From: Streptomyces shenzhenensis
GTDB taxonomy: Bacteria; Actinomycetota; Actinomycetes; Streptomycetales; Streptomycetaceae
NCBI RefSeq assembly: GCF_021462265.1
Contig: NZ_JAJONF010000052.1
Span: 1-64,000, forward strand
Reading direction: 5' to 3'
Length of the DNA stretch: 64,000 nucleotides
The position numbers and the translations under genes were made by a program. The notes beneath the pieces were generated by a model. It worked only from the letters and a program-made list of their open reading frames with translations, ran no database searches and was not told the DNA's origin. Of this stretch, positions 1-8,969 are shown in pieces. Each line of letters starts with the position of its first letter. Positions within the stretch are counted from its first letter, which is position 1.

Positions 1-1
1 G

Positions 2-55
2 GTCCACAACACCCTCCACCAGCCACCGGAGACCGCCATCGAGCTGGCACCGTGA
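2..55 (+). CDS. 3' end of an upstream gene (partial)
   Basis: An open frame enters from the left edge and ends at TGA 53-55, giving about 17 residues ending in ...TAIELAP. The stop shares four bases (GTGA) with the GTG start of the next gene, which is typical of translational coupling in Streptomyces operons. The fragment is too short to name. The coupling suggests the following aminotransferase-fold gene is at least the second gene of an operon. Confidence 0.5.
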   Translation, partial: VHNTLHQPPETAIELAP

Positions 56-1746
56 GCACCGCCTCGGCACCGACCGTGTCCGCACTGCTGGAGCGCATCC
101 GCGGCGGCCTGATCGGCGACGACGAGGTACTGGACGGTCCCTACGGCCCGAAGCGCATCGTCTACGCCGACTACACCGCCTCCGGGCGCTCCCTGAACCT
201 CGTCGAGGACTTCGTCCGCGAACAGGTGCTGCCGTGGTACGGCAACACCCACACCGAAAGCTCCAGCACCGGGCTGCAGACCACCAGGCTGCGCGAGGAC
301 GCCCGCAGGATCATCCGCGACGCGGTCGGCGGCACCGAGGACGATCTGGTGATCTTCTGCGGCTCCGGCGCCACCGCCGCGGTCAACAAGCTGGTCGGCA
401 TTCTGGAACTGCGCCGCCCGGACCGGCCGCCGCCGGACGAGCGGCCAGTGGTGTTCCTGGGCCCCTACGAACACCACTCCAACGAGCTGCCGTGGCGGGA
501 GTCGATCGCCGACGTCGTCGTGATCGACGAGGATCCGGACGGCCACATCGACCTTGCCCGGCTGGAGACGGGGCTACGGCGTTACGCCGGCCGCCCGCTG
601 CTGATCGGCAGCTTCGCCGCCGCCTCCAACGTCACCGGCATTCTCACCGACACCGACCGCGTCGCCCGGCTGCTGCACGCGCACGGCGCCCTGTCCTTCT
701 GGGACTACGCGGCGGCGGCACCGTACGTCCCGATGCGGATGGCCGAGAGCGCTCCGGGCGCCGGGGACCACAAGGACGCGCTGTTCCTGTCCCCGCACAA
801 GTTCGTCGGCGGCCCGCAGACCCCGGGCGTGCTCGTCGCGCGGCGCGAACTGGTGCGCAACCCGGTGCCCACCGCGCCCGGCGGCGGCACGGTCGCCTTC
901 GTAGATCCACGCGGCCACCGCTATCTCGAGGACCCGGTGGCCCGCGAGGAGGGCGGCACCCCGGCGATCGTCGAGTCCATCCGGGCGGGGCTGGTCTTCG
1001 CCCTCAAGGCGGCCGTCGGCACCGAGACCATCCAGGCTGCCGAGGAGCGCCACTGGCGGCGCGCGCTGGCGCACTGGGACCGCAACCCCCGCATCGAGAT
1101 CCTCGGCAACCACCACGCCCGGCGGCTCTCCATCGTCTCCTTCCGCATCCGCCACGACGAACACACCTACCTGCACCACAACTTCGCCGTCGCCCTGCTC
1201 AACGACCTCTTCGGCATCCAGGCCCGCGGCGGCTGCTCCTGCGCGGGCCCCTACGGCCACCGCCTGCTCGCGATCGACGCCTCCACCTCCCACGCCCTGC
1301 TCGACGAGGTCGTCCAGGGTTGCGACGGCATCAAACCCGGCTGGATCCGCCTCAACTTCAACTACTTCATCAGCGACACCGTCCGCGACTACCTCATCGA
1401 CGCCGTCGGCCTGATCGCCCGCCACGGCCACCGGCTCCTCCCCGACTACCGCTTCGATGCGCACACCGGGCAGTGGCACCACCACAACAGCCCCGCCGAC
1501 GCTCCGCTGCGACTGACCGAGGTGCGCTTCGGCACGGACGGACGAATCTCCGCTCCGGCCGTCCGCCACCGCCGGCTGGGCGAGGAGGCGCTGGCCGGTC
1601 AACTCGACGCCGCCCGCGCGGTGCTGGCCGCCGCGCCCGACCGGCTCGACGACGGCCCCACCGGACTGCCGGCCGACTTCGAGCGCATGCGCTGGTTCCC
1701 GCTGCCGCCCGCCTGCGTGGAACAAACGCGCGCCGACACCGGTTGA
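52..1746 (+). CDS. Class V aminotransferase-fold PLP enzyme (cysteine desulfurase-like)
   Basis: 564 aa. Seen: a fold-type I PLP pattern with the likely Schiff-base lysine in SPHKFVGG (K250), a conserved HSNELPW segment before it, and an RGGCSCAG motif with cysteines at about 395 and 397, the place where SufS/NifS-type desulfurases carry the sulfur-accepting Cys. Known: class V members include cysteine desulfurases, selenocysteine lyases and kynureninases. At about 560 aa it is longer than SufS (about 400 aa), with an extra C-terminal segment of about 110 aa. Inference: desulfurase or lyase activity on a small amino acid; the substrate is open. The GTG start overlaps the preceding stop (GTGA), so it is probably translated with an upstream partner outside the window. 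Confidence 0.85.
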   Translation: MSTASAPTVSALLERIRGGLIGDDEVLDGPYGPKRIVYADYTASGRSLNLVEDFVREQVLPWYGNTHTESSSTGLQTTRLREDARRIIRDAVGGTEDDLVIFCGSGATAAVNKLVGILELRRPDRPPPDERPVVFLGPYEHHSNELPWRESIADVVVIDEDPDGHIDLARLETGLRRYAGRPLLIGSFAAASNVTGILTDTDRVARLLHAHGALSFWDYAAAAPYVPMRMAESAPGAGDHKDALFLSPHKFVGGPQTPGVLVARRELVRNPVPTAPGGGTVAFVDPRGHRYLEDPVAREEGGTPAIVESIRAGLVFALKAAVGTETIQAAEERHWRRALAHWDRNPRIEILGNHHARRLSIVSFRIRHDEHTYLHHNFAVALLNDLFGIQARGGCSCAGPYGHRLLAIDASTSHALLDEVVQGCDGIKPGWIRLNFNYFISDTVRDYLIDAVGLIARHGHRLLPDYRFDAHTGQWHHHNSPADAPLRLTEVRFGTDGRISAPAVRHRRLGEEALAGQLDAARAVLAAAPDRLDDGPTGLPADFERMRWFPLPPACVEQTRADTG

Positions 1747-2197
1747 ACCGAGCAGACAGAGATACCCCACCCTCGACTGCAGGTAGCCGTGCGGGCGGAG
1801 ATGGACCGGGACGCGGTGTCCTGGTGCCGGGGCCCTTTGCGGTCCGCCGCGGGCGGAGCCAGGCGCGCTGGCCACTTTGGCCCTGCTCGCGTTCTACGCG
1901 GGCTTCCCCGCAGCCATCAGTGCCTCGGCCATCGCAGCCCGCACGCTCCCGGACTGAGAACGCACACCCTGCGTCCCAGGGCAACCGTCCGTTCCAGGAG
2001 TCCCGATGACCACGGACGAGGGCCGGACGGTTGGCCCATGGCCCCGGCAGCCGGCTCCCTGCCGGACGCTCCGCTCCAGCGACGACGGCCGACCGAGGTC
2101 GTTCAACGTGGAGACGACCGGCAAGAGACCGGTGATCCACCACCACGCAGACGACGCCATCATCGCCGCGGTCGTGGCGCTCCACCGCAGGCCTCGG
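1747..2197. other. Gene-poor stretch after the aminotransferase gene
   Basis: About 450 bp with open frames on both strands but no recognisable protein family, and no good ribosome-binding site in front of any of them. It leads directly into a decayed MFS gene, so it is probably degraded coding or flanking DNA. I see no tRNA, terminal inverted repeat or transposase fragment. Confidence 0.4.
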
Positions 2198-2486
2198 TGA
2201 TGGTGTTCTTCCTCGCGGGGGCCAGCGCGCCACTCCGCTCTACACCATGTACCAGCAGGAGTGGCACTTCTCACCGATCACCACCACAGTGATCTTCGGC
2301 GTGTACGCGGTGGCGATCCTGCTGGCCCTTCTCGTCGTCGGCTCGCTGTCGGACCATGCCGGCCGCCGGCCCGTGATATTCGGTTCCATCGTCGCCCAGG
2401 CGGCAGTCGTGGTCTTCGCGGGCGCTGACGGCGTTCCCGCTCTGCTGTGCGCCAGGATCCTCCAAGGACTCGCGACGGGCACGGTC
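2198..2486 (+). pseudogene. MFS transporter remnant (frameshifted and truncated)
   Basis: Two frames together encode the start of a major facilitator protein. The first reads ASVMVFFLAGASAP, a TM1-like segment. After loss of one base near 2231/2232 the reading continues as TPLYTMYQQEWHFSP, then TM2 and the MFS signature loop GSLSDHAGRRPV, then TM3 and ARILQGLATGTV. Restoring one base gives the unbroken GASAPTPLY typical of this family. Homology stops abruptly near 2486, where the frame continues only with unrelated residues, so about three quarters of the transporter is missing. Not functional. It is either a relic of an export gene or the scar of a deletion. Confidence 0.75.
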
Positions 2487-2574
2487 GGACGCTGTACGCC
2501 CTGTTGGTTCCACGTCCTGATCTTCACTGGTTTGCCAGAGTCACCGTCCTCGTGATCGATAGGACAACGGCTTC

Positions 2575-3582
2575 TTATCGAGTCGTCGGTGGTCCCTGCT
2601 TCCATGTTCTGGGGTCGACCTCCACGAAGTTCGGGGTCGCGGCGGTCACCGCCAGCCCCCTGCTCGTACGTGCTTGGTATCCGGGCACGTAGGCAACTTG
2701 ATAGGCACCCAGGGTCGGCTTGTTCGTCGTGTCGTCGATCAATCCTGCCGTGATCTCGAATGGGTGGCCCTTGCGGTTGATGGTGAGGTGGTATGTCCGG
2801 TCGTCGACATGGACGGTCATGTCGAAGTGGAAGCGGCAGTAGTACCGGCTGGTGTGGGTGTACAGAAGGAAGGTCTGTGGTTCGCCGGGCAGAATCGCCA
2901 CCGTGTGGTCGAGGAAGTAGCCACCGCCCAGTTTCATGGTGTCCCCCGAGAAGGCTCGTGGCACCGGGTGCGGAGAGTCGAGGTCGAAGCCGATTCCCAC
3001 GTCGCTCTCGCCGCCGTTGCCCTGCGGCGGATCGAAGAGGACAGTGCCGGACAACGGCGCCGTGCAGGTCTTGATGACCCGCACGTTCGTGACGTAGGCC
3101 GTCGCGTGGCCGGGATTGCGCACCATGACCTGCACGGCCGATTCGTCCGGGAGGACGCCCGGGCCGGTCAGGCTGTTGGTGTCGGCCTCGATCTGCCGTT
3201 CGGTCGGATGCACCGGCTGTGCGAAGACGACCGTGCCGCCACCGCCGATGCGGATGGCCGCGACCGAGGCGATCGCCGGCTTCGGCGGCGGGGGGGCACT
3301 GGTGAACAGCGCCATGACGTGATGACCTACCCAGCCTGTGGCACTCTCCGCCGAGCCGGTCAGCACGGTGCCGATGCCCGCGGTGACCGCCGCTGCCAGG
3401 AACACGGCGGGCTTGGTGAGTTGGCGCTTGGCCTTCGGCCAGAAGCCGCTGGGGGTACTCGGCGCGGTCCCGCCGCCGCGTCGCGCCGCGGCAGCCGCCT
3501 GCCGGCGCCGGGCGCGGCTGCCGGCGGACGTGTTGTGTCGTCCCGGCTGGTACGCGCCCCAGTTGGACGTGCCTCGTCGCAT
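2575..3582 (-). CDS. Membrane-anchored hypothetical protein (335 aa)
   Basis: I do not recognise this family. Seen: a basic, Ala/Arg-rich cytoplasmic N-terminus, a single hydrophobic segment near residues 60-80 (PAVFLAAAVTAGIGTVLTG), then an extracellular domain of about 250 aa with a beta-rich look and a proline spacer (APPPPKP). The start at 3582 is preferred over the ATG at 3588 because GGGAG then sits about 8 nt upstream. It begins 33 bp after the stop of the beta-propeller gene and is probably the last gene of a three-gene unit in which all products carry one N-proximal or central membrane anchor. Function unknown. Confidence 0.7.
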   Translation of the reverse strand: MRRGTSNWGAYQPGRHNTSAGSRARRRQAAAAARRGGGTAPSTPSGFWPKAKRQLTKPAVFLAAAVTAGIGTVLTGSAESATGWVGHHVMALFTSAPPPPKPAIASVAAIRIGGGGTVVFAQPVHPTERQIEADTNSLTGPGVLPDESAVQVMVRNPGHATAYVTNVRVIKTCTAPLSGTVLFDPPQGNGGESDVGIGFDLDSPHPVPRAFSGDTMKLGGGYFLDHTVAILPGEPQTFLLYTHTSRYYCRFHFDMTVHVDDRTYHLTINRKGHPFEITAGLIDDTTNKPTLGAYQVAYVPGYQARTSRGLAVTAATPNFVEVDPRTWKQGPPTTR

Positions 3583-3615
3583 CCGCATTCTCCCTCGTTC
3601 GTTCGTGCGGGCCGG

Positions 3616-6600
3616 TCAGCCGTCTCGGTCGCAGAGTGTGTGGTACGGGGTGGACGAGCCGACGTACTGGGCCCAGGCCGTACGGGTCAGCCCGCTGCCG
3701 GCCAGGGCGCACACCCGTGTGACCCAGCGTTCGGGGGTGATCGACCAGAAGTACGTGTTCTCGGCGTGCGGATGGTCGCCGAGCATGCCACCGGTCGCGG
3801 TCAGCAGTGTCCCCGAGGGATCCCAGGCCACGTCGACCGCCGACTGTCCGCTCGGCAATTCGAAGGCTGGATACGCTAGTTGACCGTCTGCCGTGCGGTA
3901 CACCAGCACCTTGCCGACGCCGTCTCCCACGGCCAGATAGCGCCCGTCAGGGCTGTAGGCGAGGCTGGTTGCGGCGCCGGGCAGACGGATGACCGGGGCG
4001 TCCGGCAGGCGCCGGCCGGAGTGGTTCGCGAAGCTGACGGTGTCGTCGGTCGTGAGTACCGCGACACGCGAACCGTCCGGTGCGTACGCCACTCCATAAG
4101 CCCACCGGTCCAGAGCAACGCTGTCCACGTGACGGGTGCGCAGGTCGACTCTGACCAGCCGGTTTTTGACGGCCACGTCGTACGTCCCCGAGGAGCCCAC
4201 GGTGAGCAGGGCCGATGTGCCGTCGGGACTCAGCGCGAGTCCGCCGGCTCCGACCGTGCCCGTGCTGACGCGCAGGGCGAGGCGCCAGGTACGGGTCGAC
4301 CAGGCGGCGATCTGGCCGGAGCTGTCCCGGGCGACCATGAGGTGCAGCCGGTCGTCGAACAGTACGGACACTGCGATGTTCGGCGGCAGGTCCGCGTCCG
4401 TCACCATCGTGTTCGCATCGCCGGGGAAGACGATGTGCCGTAGCGCCTTGCCCGTCCTGGCGTCCCAGACGAGCACCGTGGCGCGGTAGTCGGGGTCCTG
4501 CCCGGCGACGGCGGCGAAGGATGTGGTCAGGGCGCCCGCGTTGGCGTAGAACTCCGATCCCTTCCGCCACCAGTCGGCTCCCGGCAGGAAGGTGCGGCGG
4601 GTCTTGGTGGTGGACTCGTTGCGGCCAGGGGCGGCACGGTCGGGGCGGACGGTGTACAGGCCGGTGGTCCAGTCGTGGCCGTCGAGGCTGTTGAGCAGCA
4701 GGTCGCCTCGGCTGTCGTAGGCGAGGACGGTGGATGCCGCGCCTGTGGCGGGGGCCAGGCCCGCACCGTCGACGTCGAGGATGGTTACGGTGTCGCCCGC
4801 GCCGCCCACCACCAGATAGTGCCCGTCCGGGGTGGTGGAGCTGGCGAACTGCCCGGCGTATCCGCCTTGAGGGCGTGAGGTGGTCACGCCGCCGTCGGCG
4901 CTGACGAGGTTGACCCCGCGGTCCGTGCCCACCGCGAGCGTGCCGTCGGACCGGCTGGTGAGGGCATCGACCGCGGTGGTGATGCCTGCGTAGGGATAGG
5001 TCTCGTGGTGGGTCGTGCCCAAGGTCCACAGGGACAAGCCGGCTGGTGAGCCCACCGCCGCGGTCAGCGTGCCGGTCGAGTTGTCGGCGGTCAGCGAGCT
5101 GATCGGGCCGCGGGCCTGCCCCGCACTGAGCACGTTGGCCGTGCGGCGCGTCTTGAAATCGTAGGAGACGATGCCGTAGTCGTCGGTGGCGATCAGGAGG
5201 CTCTCCGAGGCGTACGTGCTCCCCGTGGTGTAGGGATCGCTGACGGCTACGGGGTTGACCATCTGGTGGCCCGGGGCTTTCAGAGCGTCGTTGGTTCTGG
5301 TCAGGGCCTTGTGTGTCCTGGTGTCCCACACCCGTAGCTCGCCATCGCCTGCGATGCGGTAGACCTGGGTGCCGTCGTGGCTGAAGCCGAGGCCGACGGT
5401 CCGTCGCTCGCTGCCGCCGAGATACTGCATGCGGAGCCGCACGGGAGTGCTTGTACGGGAGAGGTCGCCCGTGCGCCACAGCAGGACGTCGCCGTCGCTG
5501 TCGGCACCGGCGAGCAACGGTGCCGCCGGATCGCATGCCAGTGCGACGATGTCGGATGTGCCGCTCACTCGCCCGAGAGACGTTCCGTCCCACGAACTCC
5601 ACGCTCGAACGCCCCCGTTGGGCCCTGCGGTGAAGGCCATCTGCCTGCCGTCGTCCTGGGCTACGGCGTCGAGCGTGCCCGTGCCGGTGTTGAAGCGTCG
5701 GGCGACGTACTGTTCATCCTCACTGAGTTGCCTCAGCAGTCCCGCAGTCTGGTCGCTGGGATCCAGCTGGTGGGCGGCGAGGGCGAGTTGCGCCGCGAGT
5801 TGAGGGCTCTCCGCGGCGACACCGAACGCGCGGGCGGAGAGCCGGGCGGCGACGGCGGAGCGTTCGTCGCCGGCATGCCAGCCGGTCAGGTTGAGGACGA
5901 GCAGGACCAGCGCGGTCGCGGTCATCGCTGCGACCAGCCCCGTGACCAGGGTCCGGGAGGACGAGACACGCCGGCGCAGCCACGGCAGGACTGTGATGGG
6001 CCGCCGGGACACGGTGCTGGCGCGGCGGAAGCTCACCTCGGCATCCGCCAGGGCTGCGGCGAACGCCTGGCCCAGGTCGCCGCCGGCTGTGTGCAGCGGC
6101 TCGCCGTCCATGTTCTCGGCGGCCCAGAGCACGCTGCGGCCCTGCGCGGCGAGCGCACATGCCGCCCACGCGGCCTGAACGGCGCGGGCGAACTCCTCTG
6201 TGGGGCGCAACAGCGCCATGCGTTCGGGATCCGGATGCAGGCCCGGCGGGCCGCCGTCCATCACCGCGAACATCAGGCGCGTCCCGCCGTCCTCCCCGGC
6301 GGCGACCACGTGTTCCACCTCCGCCACCACCACGGGGCGCCGGCCGCCCGCGAGCGCCAGGAGGGTCATCGCGGCGAGCGGCTCAGCCGGATCCTGCTCT
6401 CCGTCCGCGAGTTCCCGCAGCACAGCAGCCAGAGCCAATGACGCATCGGACGGCATGCCTTCGGAAGCGTCGAGCGTGTCCGTCGCGCCGAATGTACGGA
6501 GAGACGGCGCCGGAGCGGACAGGGGAAGGACCGTGTCCGGTGGCGACGTGGCGAGGGCCGGTTCGGTCGTGGGTGTGAGCCCAGCAGGGGCTCGCTCCAC

Positions 6601-6939
6601 GGCGTCGTCCGTGGGGAGGCGCTGATCCGGCGCCGCCGTCGGCGTGAGGAGACGTGACCTGCGCCAGTAGTCCAGCGCGGGCGCCAAGCGGGCCCGGGCG
6701 TCGCCCGGTTGGGACAGTACCCTGGCCGCGGTGATCACGGCGGATGCCGCCTCGGCGTCGGCGGGCGGGACCTGTTCCCGCACGCGGTCGAGTGCGTCGG
6801 GCGCTTCGACCCCCTGCGCGAGCGCCGCGCGACACAGGTCGAACAGCTGCGCCGCTGAGACGGGTAGTGGCTCGGCGTCGGGCACCTCTTTGCCCGCGCT
6901 TTCCTGCTCGGGTTCACGTCTCTGCCTTGTGATCCGCAT
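3616..6939 (-). CDS. Membrane protein with C-terminal WD40-type beta-propeller (1107 aa)
   Basis: Seen: an N-terminal helical segment (about 25-100), a low-complexity linker (100-165), a globular region (165-310) containing RSVLWAAENMDGEPLH, one transmembrane helix (about 331-354), then the stretch SPQLAAQLALAAHQLDP. About 650 residues of WD-like repeats follow (VRAWSSWDG, LRVWDTRTHK, VLVWDARTGK, IAAWSTRTW, YSPDGRYLAVG). Known: the segment after the TM followed by WD40 repeats is typical of large actinobacterial STAND-NTPase proteins. Here no Walker A or B motif is visible, so the NTPase appears to be absent and replaced by a different N-terminal module. Inference: a membrane-tethered scaffold or sensor. 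It overlaps the preceding gene by 26 bp and precedes the 335-aa membrane protein. Confidence 0.8.
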   Translation of the reverse strand: MRITRQRREPEQESAGKEVPDAEPLPVSAAQLFDLCRAALAQGVEAPDALDRVREQVPPADAEAASAVITAARVLSQPGDARARLAPALDYWRRSRLLTPTAAPDQRLPTDDAVERAPAGLTPTTEPALATSPPDTVLPLSAPAPSLRTFGATDTLDASEGMPSDASLALAAVLRELADGEQDPAEPLAAMTLLALAGGRRPVVVAEVEHVVAAGEDGGTRLMFAVMDGGPPGLHPDPERMALLRPTEEFARAVQAAWAACALAAQGRSVLWAAENMDGEPLHTAGGDLGQAFAAALADAEVSFRRASTVSRRPITVLPWLRRRVSSSRTLVTGLVAAMTATALVLLVLNLTGWHAGDERSAVAARLSARAFGVAAESPQLAAQLALAAHQLDPSDQTAGLLRQLSEDEQYVARRFNTGTGTLDAVAQDDGRQMAFTAGPNGGVRAWSSWDGTSLGRVSGTSDIVALACDPAAPLLAGADSDGDVLLWRTGDLSRTSTPVRLRMQYLGGSERRTVGLGFSHDGTQVYRIAGDGELRVWDTRTHKALTRTNDALKAPGHQMVNPVAVSDPYTTGSTYASESLLIATDDYGIVSYDFKTRRTANVLSAGQARGPISSLTADNSTGTLTAAVGSPAGLSLWTLGTTHHETYPYAGITTAVDALTSRSDGTLAVGTDRGVNLVSADGGVTTSRPQGGYAGQFASSTTPDGHYLVVGGAGDTVTILDVDGAGLAPATGAASTVLAYDSRGDLLLNSLDGHDWTTGLYTVRPDRAAPGRNESTTKTRRTFLPGADWWRKGSEFYANAGALTTSFAAVAGQDPDYRATVLVWDARTGKALRHIVFPGDANTMVTDADLPPNIAVSVLFDDRLHLMVARDSSGQIAAWSTRTWRLALRVSTGTVGAGGLALSPDGTSALLTVGSSGTYDVAVKNRLVRVDLRTRHVDSVALDRWAYGVAYAPDGSRVAVLTTDDTVSFANHSGRRLPDAPVIRLPGAATSLAYSPDGRYLAVGDGVGKVLVYRTADGQLAYPAFELPSGQSAVDVAWDPSGTLLTATGGMLGDHPHAENTYFWSITPERWVTRVCALAGSGLTRTAWAQYVGSSTPYHTLCDRDG

Positions 6940-8242
6940 GGTGGTTCCTCCCCCGACCGGGTCGCAGGCCCGGTCGCCTTCGGCCGTACGCCCGCCGCTT
7001 CAGCCCGTGGGGGGCGAGCTGCCGTACGTCGACCAACCCGCCGTGACGGAAGGTGAGTTCGACGGCCTCGCTCCTGGTCACCGTGAACGCGGTGGCGTGC
7101 AGTGCGGCCGGGATGTGCCACGGGCTGTTGCCGCGGTCCTTGTAGTAGCCCGGGTCGGTGTACGGCGAGCTGATCTCGGTGCTGCTGTCCTCGCCCCACA
7201 GGGAGTCCGCGAGGCCGGTCAGCGGCCAGAGCGGGCCCGTGATCGATGCGTCACGGCCGTCCGCCGTCACGGGATACACCGTGGTGGCGTCTGCGGGGGC
7301 GGTGACCGATGTCGTCCCGGCTTCTCCCGACGGACGGCAGCTGCCCGTCTTCGCGCAAGCCGGCGATACTGGGGAACTCTGAACCGTCAGCTTGATCTGC
7401 GGATCGGTGCCGGGCTGTACGTGCCCGTCGGCCACCGTGGCGTCGACCAGCAGACCGCCGTACGTACCGTCGGGTGGCGCCGCGGACGGAAGCGCGGGAA
7501 CGGTGCCCTGCGGTGCCGACGCGGTGGTGGCCGTGACGATGTTGTCGCGCTTCTCGACGAGCCGGTCCTTGGTCCCGTACCAGTAGCGGCGCAGGGGGAA
7601 CCCGGCTCCGAACGCGGTGGAGAACACACCGGTGTTCTCATCGGTCTCCAGCATGCCCTGGGTGAAGCGTTCGCTGAGGTAGATCCCCGGGTTGATGGAA
7701 CTGCTCCCGGAACCGGACGACACCAACTGCCCTGTCTTGCGGGGCAGTAGGAGCCCCCAGCCATCCGGGCCGTTGCCGAACGCCACGGCATTGCCCGAAC
7801 CGTCCCCGGTGAACGGGCCGTTGACGATGAAGACCGCGTCGGCCGACCCCGACGGTGTCGCGCCCTGGACGCTCACACCGTGCTCGTCGTAGCTGCCCGG
7901 ACCGTCGGCCACGTCCTTCGGATAGACGGACTGGGCGAGTTCCCGCCAGCCGGAGGCCGTGCGCCGCCAGAACGTGATGTGTCCGTGCTCGTCATAGCAC
8001 GCGGCTTCGTACCCACCAGGTGTCCGAACGACCACAGGTGTCAGCGGTGACACCCGCGCCTTCAACTCCTTTTTCGCGACCGCCGGGTCGACCTCGTTGC
8101 CGGCCTTGGCGGCACCGACTGTGACCGTGTTCGTCCTGGTCAGGTGTACGACTCCCCAGGTGATCCCGCAGGTTGCGAGCACCAGCGCGGCGACCACGAC
8201 CGCCCAGCGCCGACCCTTTGTTTTGGAACCCGATTCCCCCAT
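6914..8242 (-). CDS. Single-pass membrane protein of unknown function (442 aa)
   Basis: Seen: a short basic N-terminus, one transmembrane helix (about 12-32, WAVVVAALVLATCGITWGVV) and a large presumably extracytoplasmic domain rich in Gly, Asp and Trp (for example GHITFWRRTASGWRELA). There is no lipobox and no clear signal-peptidase site, so it should stay anchored. The C-terminus is basic and repetitive (RRPGLRPGRGRNHHADHK) and its last 26 bp overlap the start of the beta-propeller gene, which implies co-transcription. It is first of the three-gene membrane cassette. Family not recognised. Confidence 0.7.
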   Translation of the reverse strand: MGESGSKTKGRRWAVVVAALVLATCGITWGVVHLTRTNTVTVGAAKAGNEVDPAVAKKELKARVSPLTPVVVRTPGGYEAACYDEHGHITFWRRTASGWRELAQSVYPKDVADGPGSYDEHGVSVQGATPSGSADAVFIVNGPFTGDGSGNAVAFGNGPDGWGLLLPRKTGQLVSSGSGSSSINPGIYLSERFTQGMLETDENTGVFSTAFGAGFPLRRYWYGTKDRLVEKRDNIVTATTASAPQGTVPALPSAAPPDGTYGGLLVDATVADGHVQPGTDPQIKLTVQSSPVSPACAKTGSCRPSGEAGTTSVTAPADATTVYPVTADGRDASITGPLWPLTGLADSLWGEDSSTEISSPYTDPGYYKDRGNSPWHIPAALHATAFTVTRSEAVELTFRHGGLVDVRQLAPHGLKRRAYGRRRPGLRPGRGRNHHADHKAET

Positions 8243-8569
8243 AAAGGCGCCCCCGACCCCTATGTCAGGTCCGTCCGCTGGACCTCAGAGACCAAACTAT
8301 GGCTTATCCGCCTCGTGTTGTGGGTGCCGATGCCGAAATCCGTTCCATGGGTCGCATGACTTGTCATGCCCGTGTATGACGAGTTGCGCTGTTGGGACTG
8401 CGAACGGTTCGACCATGGAAGACGCCCGGCCTACCTCAAGTTCCCGAACTCCGGCCCTCATCAAGGCAGCCGACCTTCCGGCATGCCGGACCGACTGTGT
8501 CTGGACCGGCTCGCGCCGGCCGGGCCGGGTGCGACGGGCCACGAGGACGACGCCCGCCGGCGGCCCGCG

Positions 8570-8943
8570 GCTACGGAGGAGGGGGCCGGCCGGGTCGTGC
8601 CGAACGTGCTCGAGTCGTTGTCCTCGGCAGAGCGGGCGACGTTCGTGCTCCGCGTCTGCGGCATGGCCGAGGGAACGGTCGCCGGCATCGTGGGCCGTAC
8701 GGAGCCCGAGGCCGCGGAACTCGCCGATCGTGCCCGGCGCTGGCTGACGGTGCAACGCTCCCGGCCCACGACGCCACAGCAGCAGGAAGCCCTGGCTCGC
8801 GCCGTCCGCGAGGCCTGCCTCACCGAGGACGCCGAACGGCTTGCCTCATTGCTGTGCCCGGACGTCACCGCGTTCTTCGACGGTGGCGGCAAGGTGCGGC
8901 CCCTGACCGGGCAGGTCCACGGCAGCCGGCAGGAAAGCGCCAG
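8570..8943 (+). pseudogene. SigJ-like ECF sigma factor remnant
   Basis: The frame encodes VLESLSSAERATFVLRVC..AEGTVAGIVGRTEPEAAELADRARR, a sigma-70 region 4 helix-turn-helix as in ECF sigma factors of the SigJ type. It is followed by ALARAVREACLTEDAERLASLLCPDVTAFFDGGGKVRPL, the start of the C-terminal SnoaL-like domain those factors carry. Region 2, needed for core and -10 binding, is absent upstream, and the SnoaL-like part breaks off near 8930, after which the frame runs antisense into the helicase gene. A nominal ATG at 8366 lacks a ribosome-binding site. Seen: both partial domains. Inference: a decayed gene deleted at both ends. Confidence 0.7.
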
Positions 8944-8969
8944 GTTAAGCGCAGTCCGGGAATCCGGGC

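Noticed and set aside
234..2009. 591-codon plus-strand frame overlapping the aminotransferase gene
   Set aside because: It is a +2 shadow, extremely Arg/Pro-rich and without any family motif, while the 52-1746 frame has a PLP lysine and cysteine motif.
2487..2574. Possible insertion-sequence end at the point where the MFS homology stops
   Set aside because: I could find no terminal inverted repeat, target duplication or transposase fragment on either strand.
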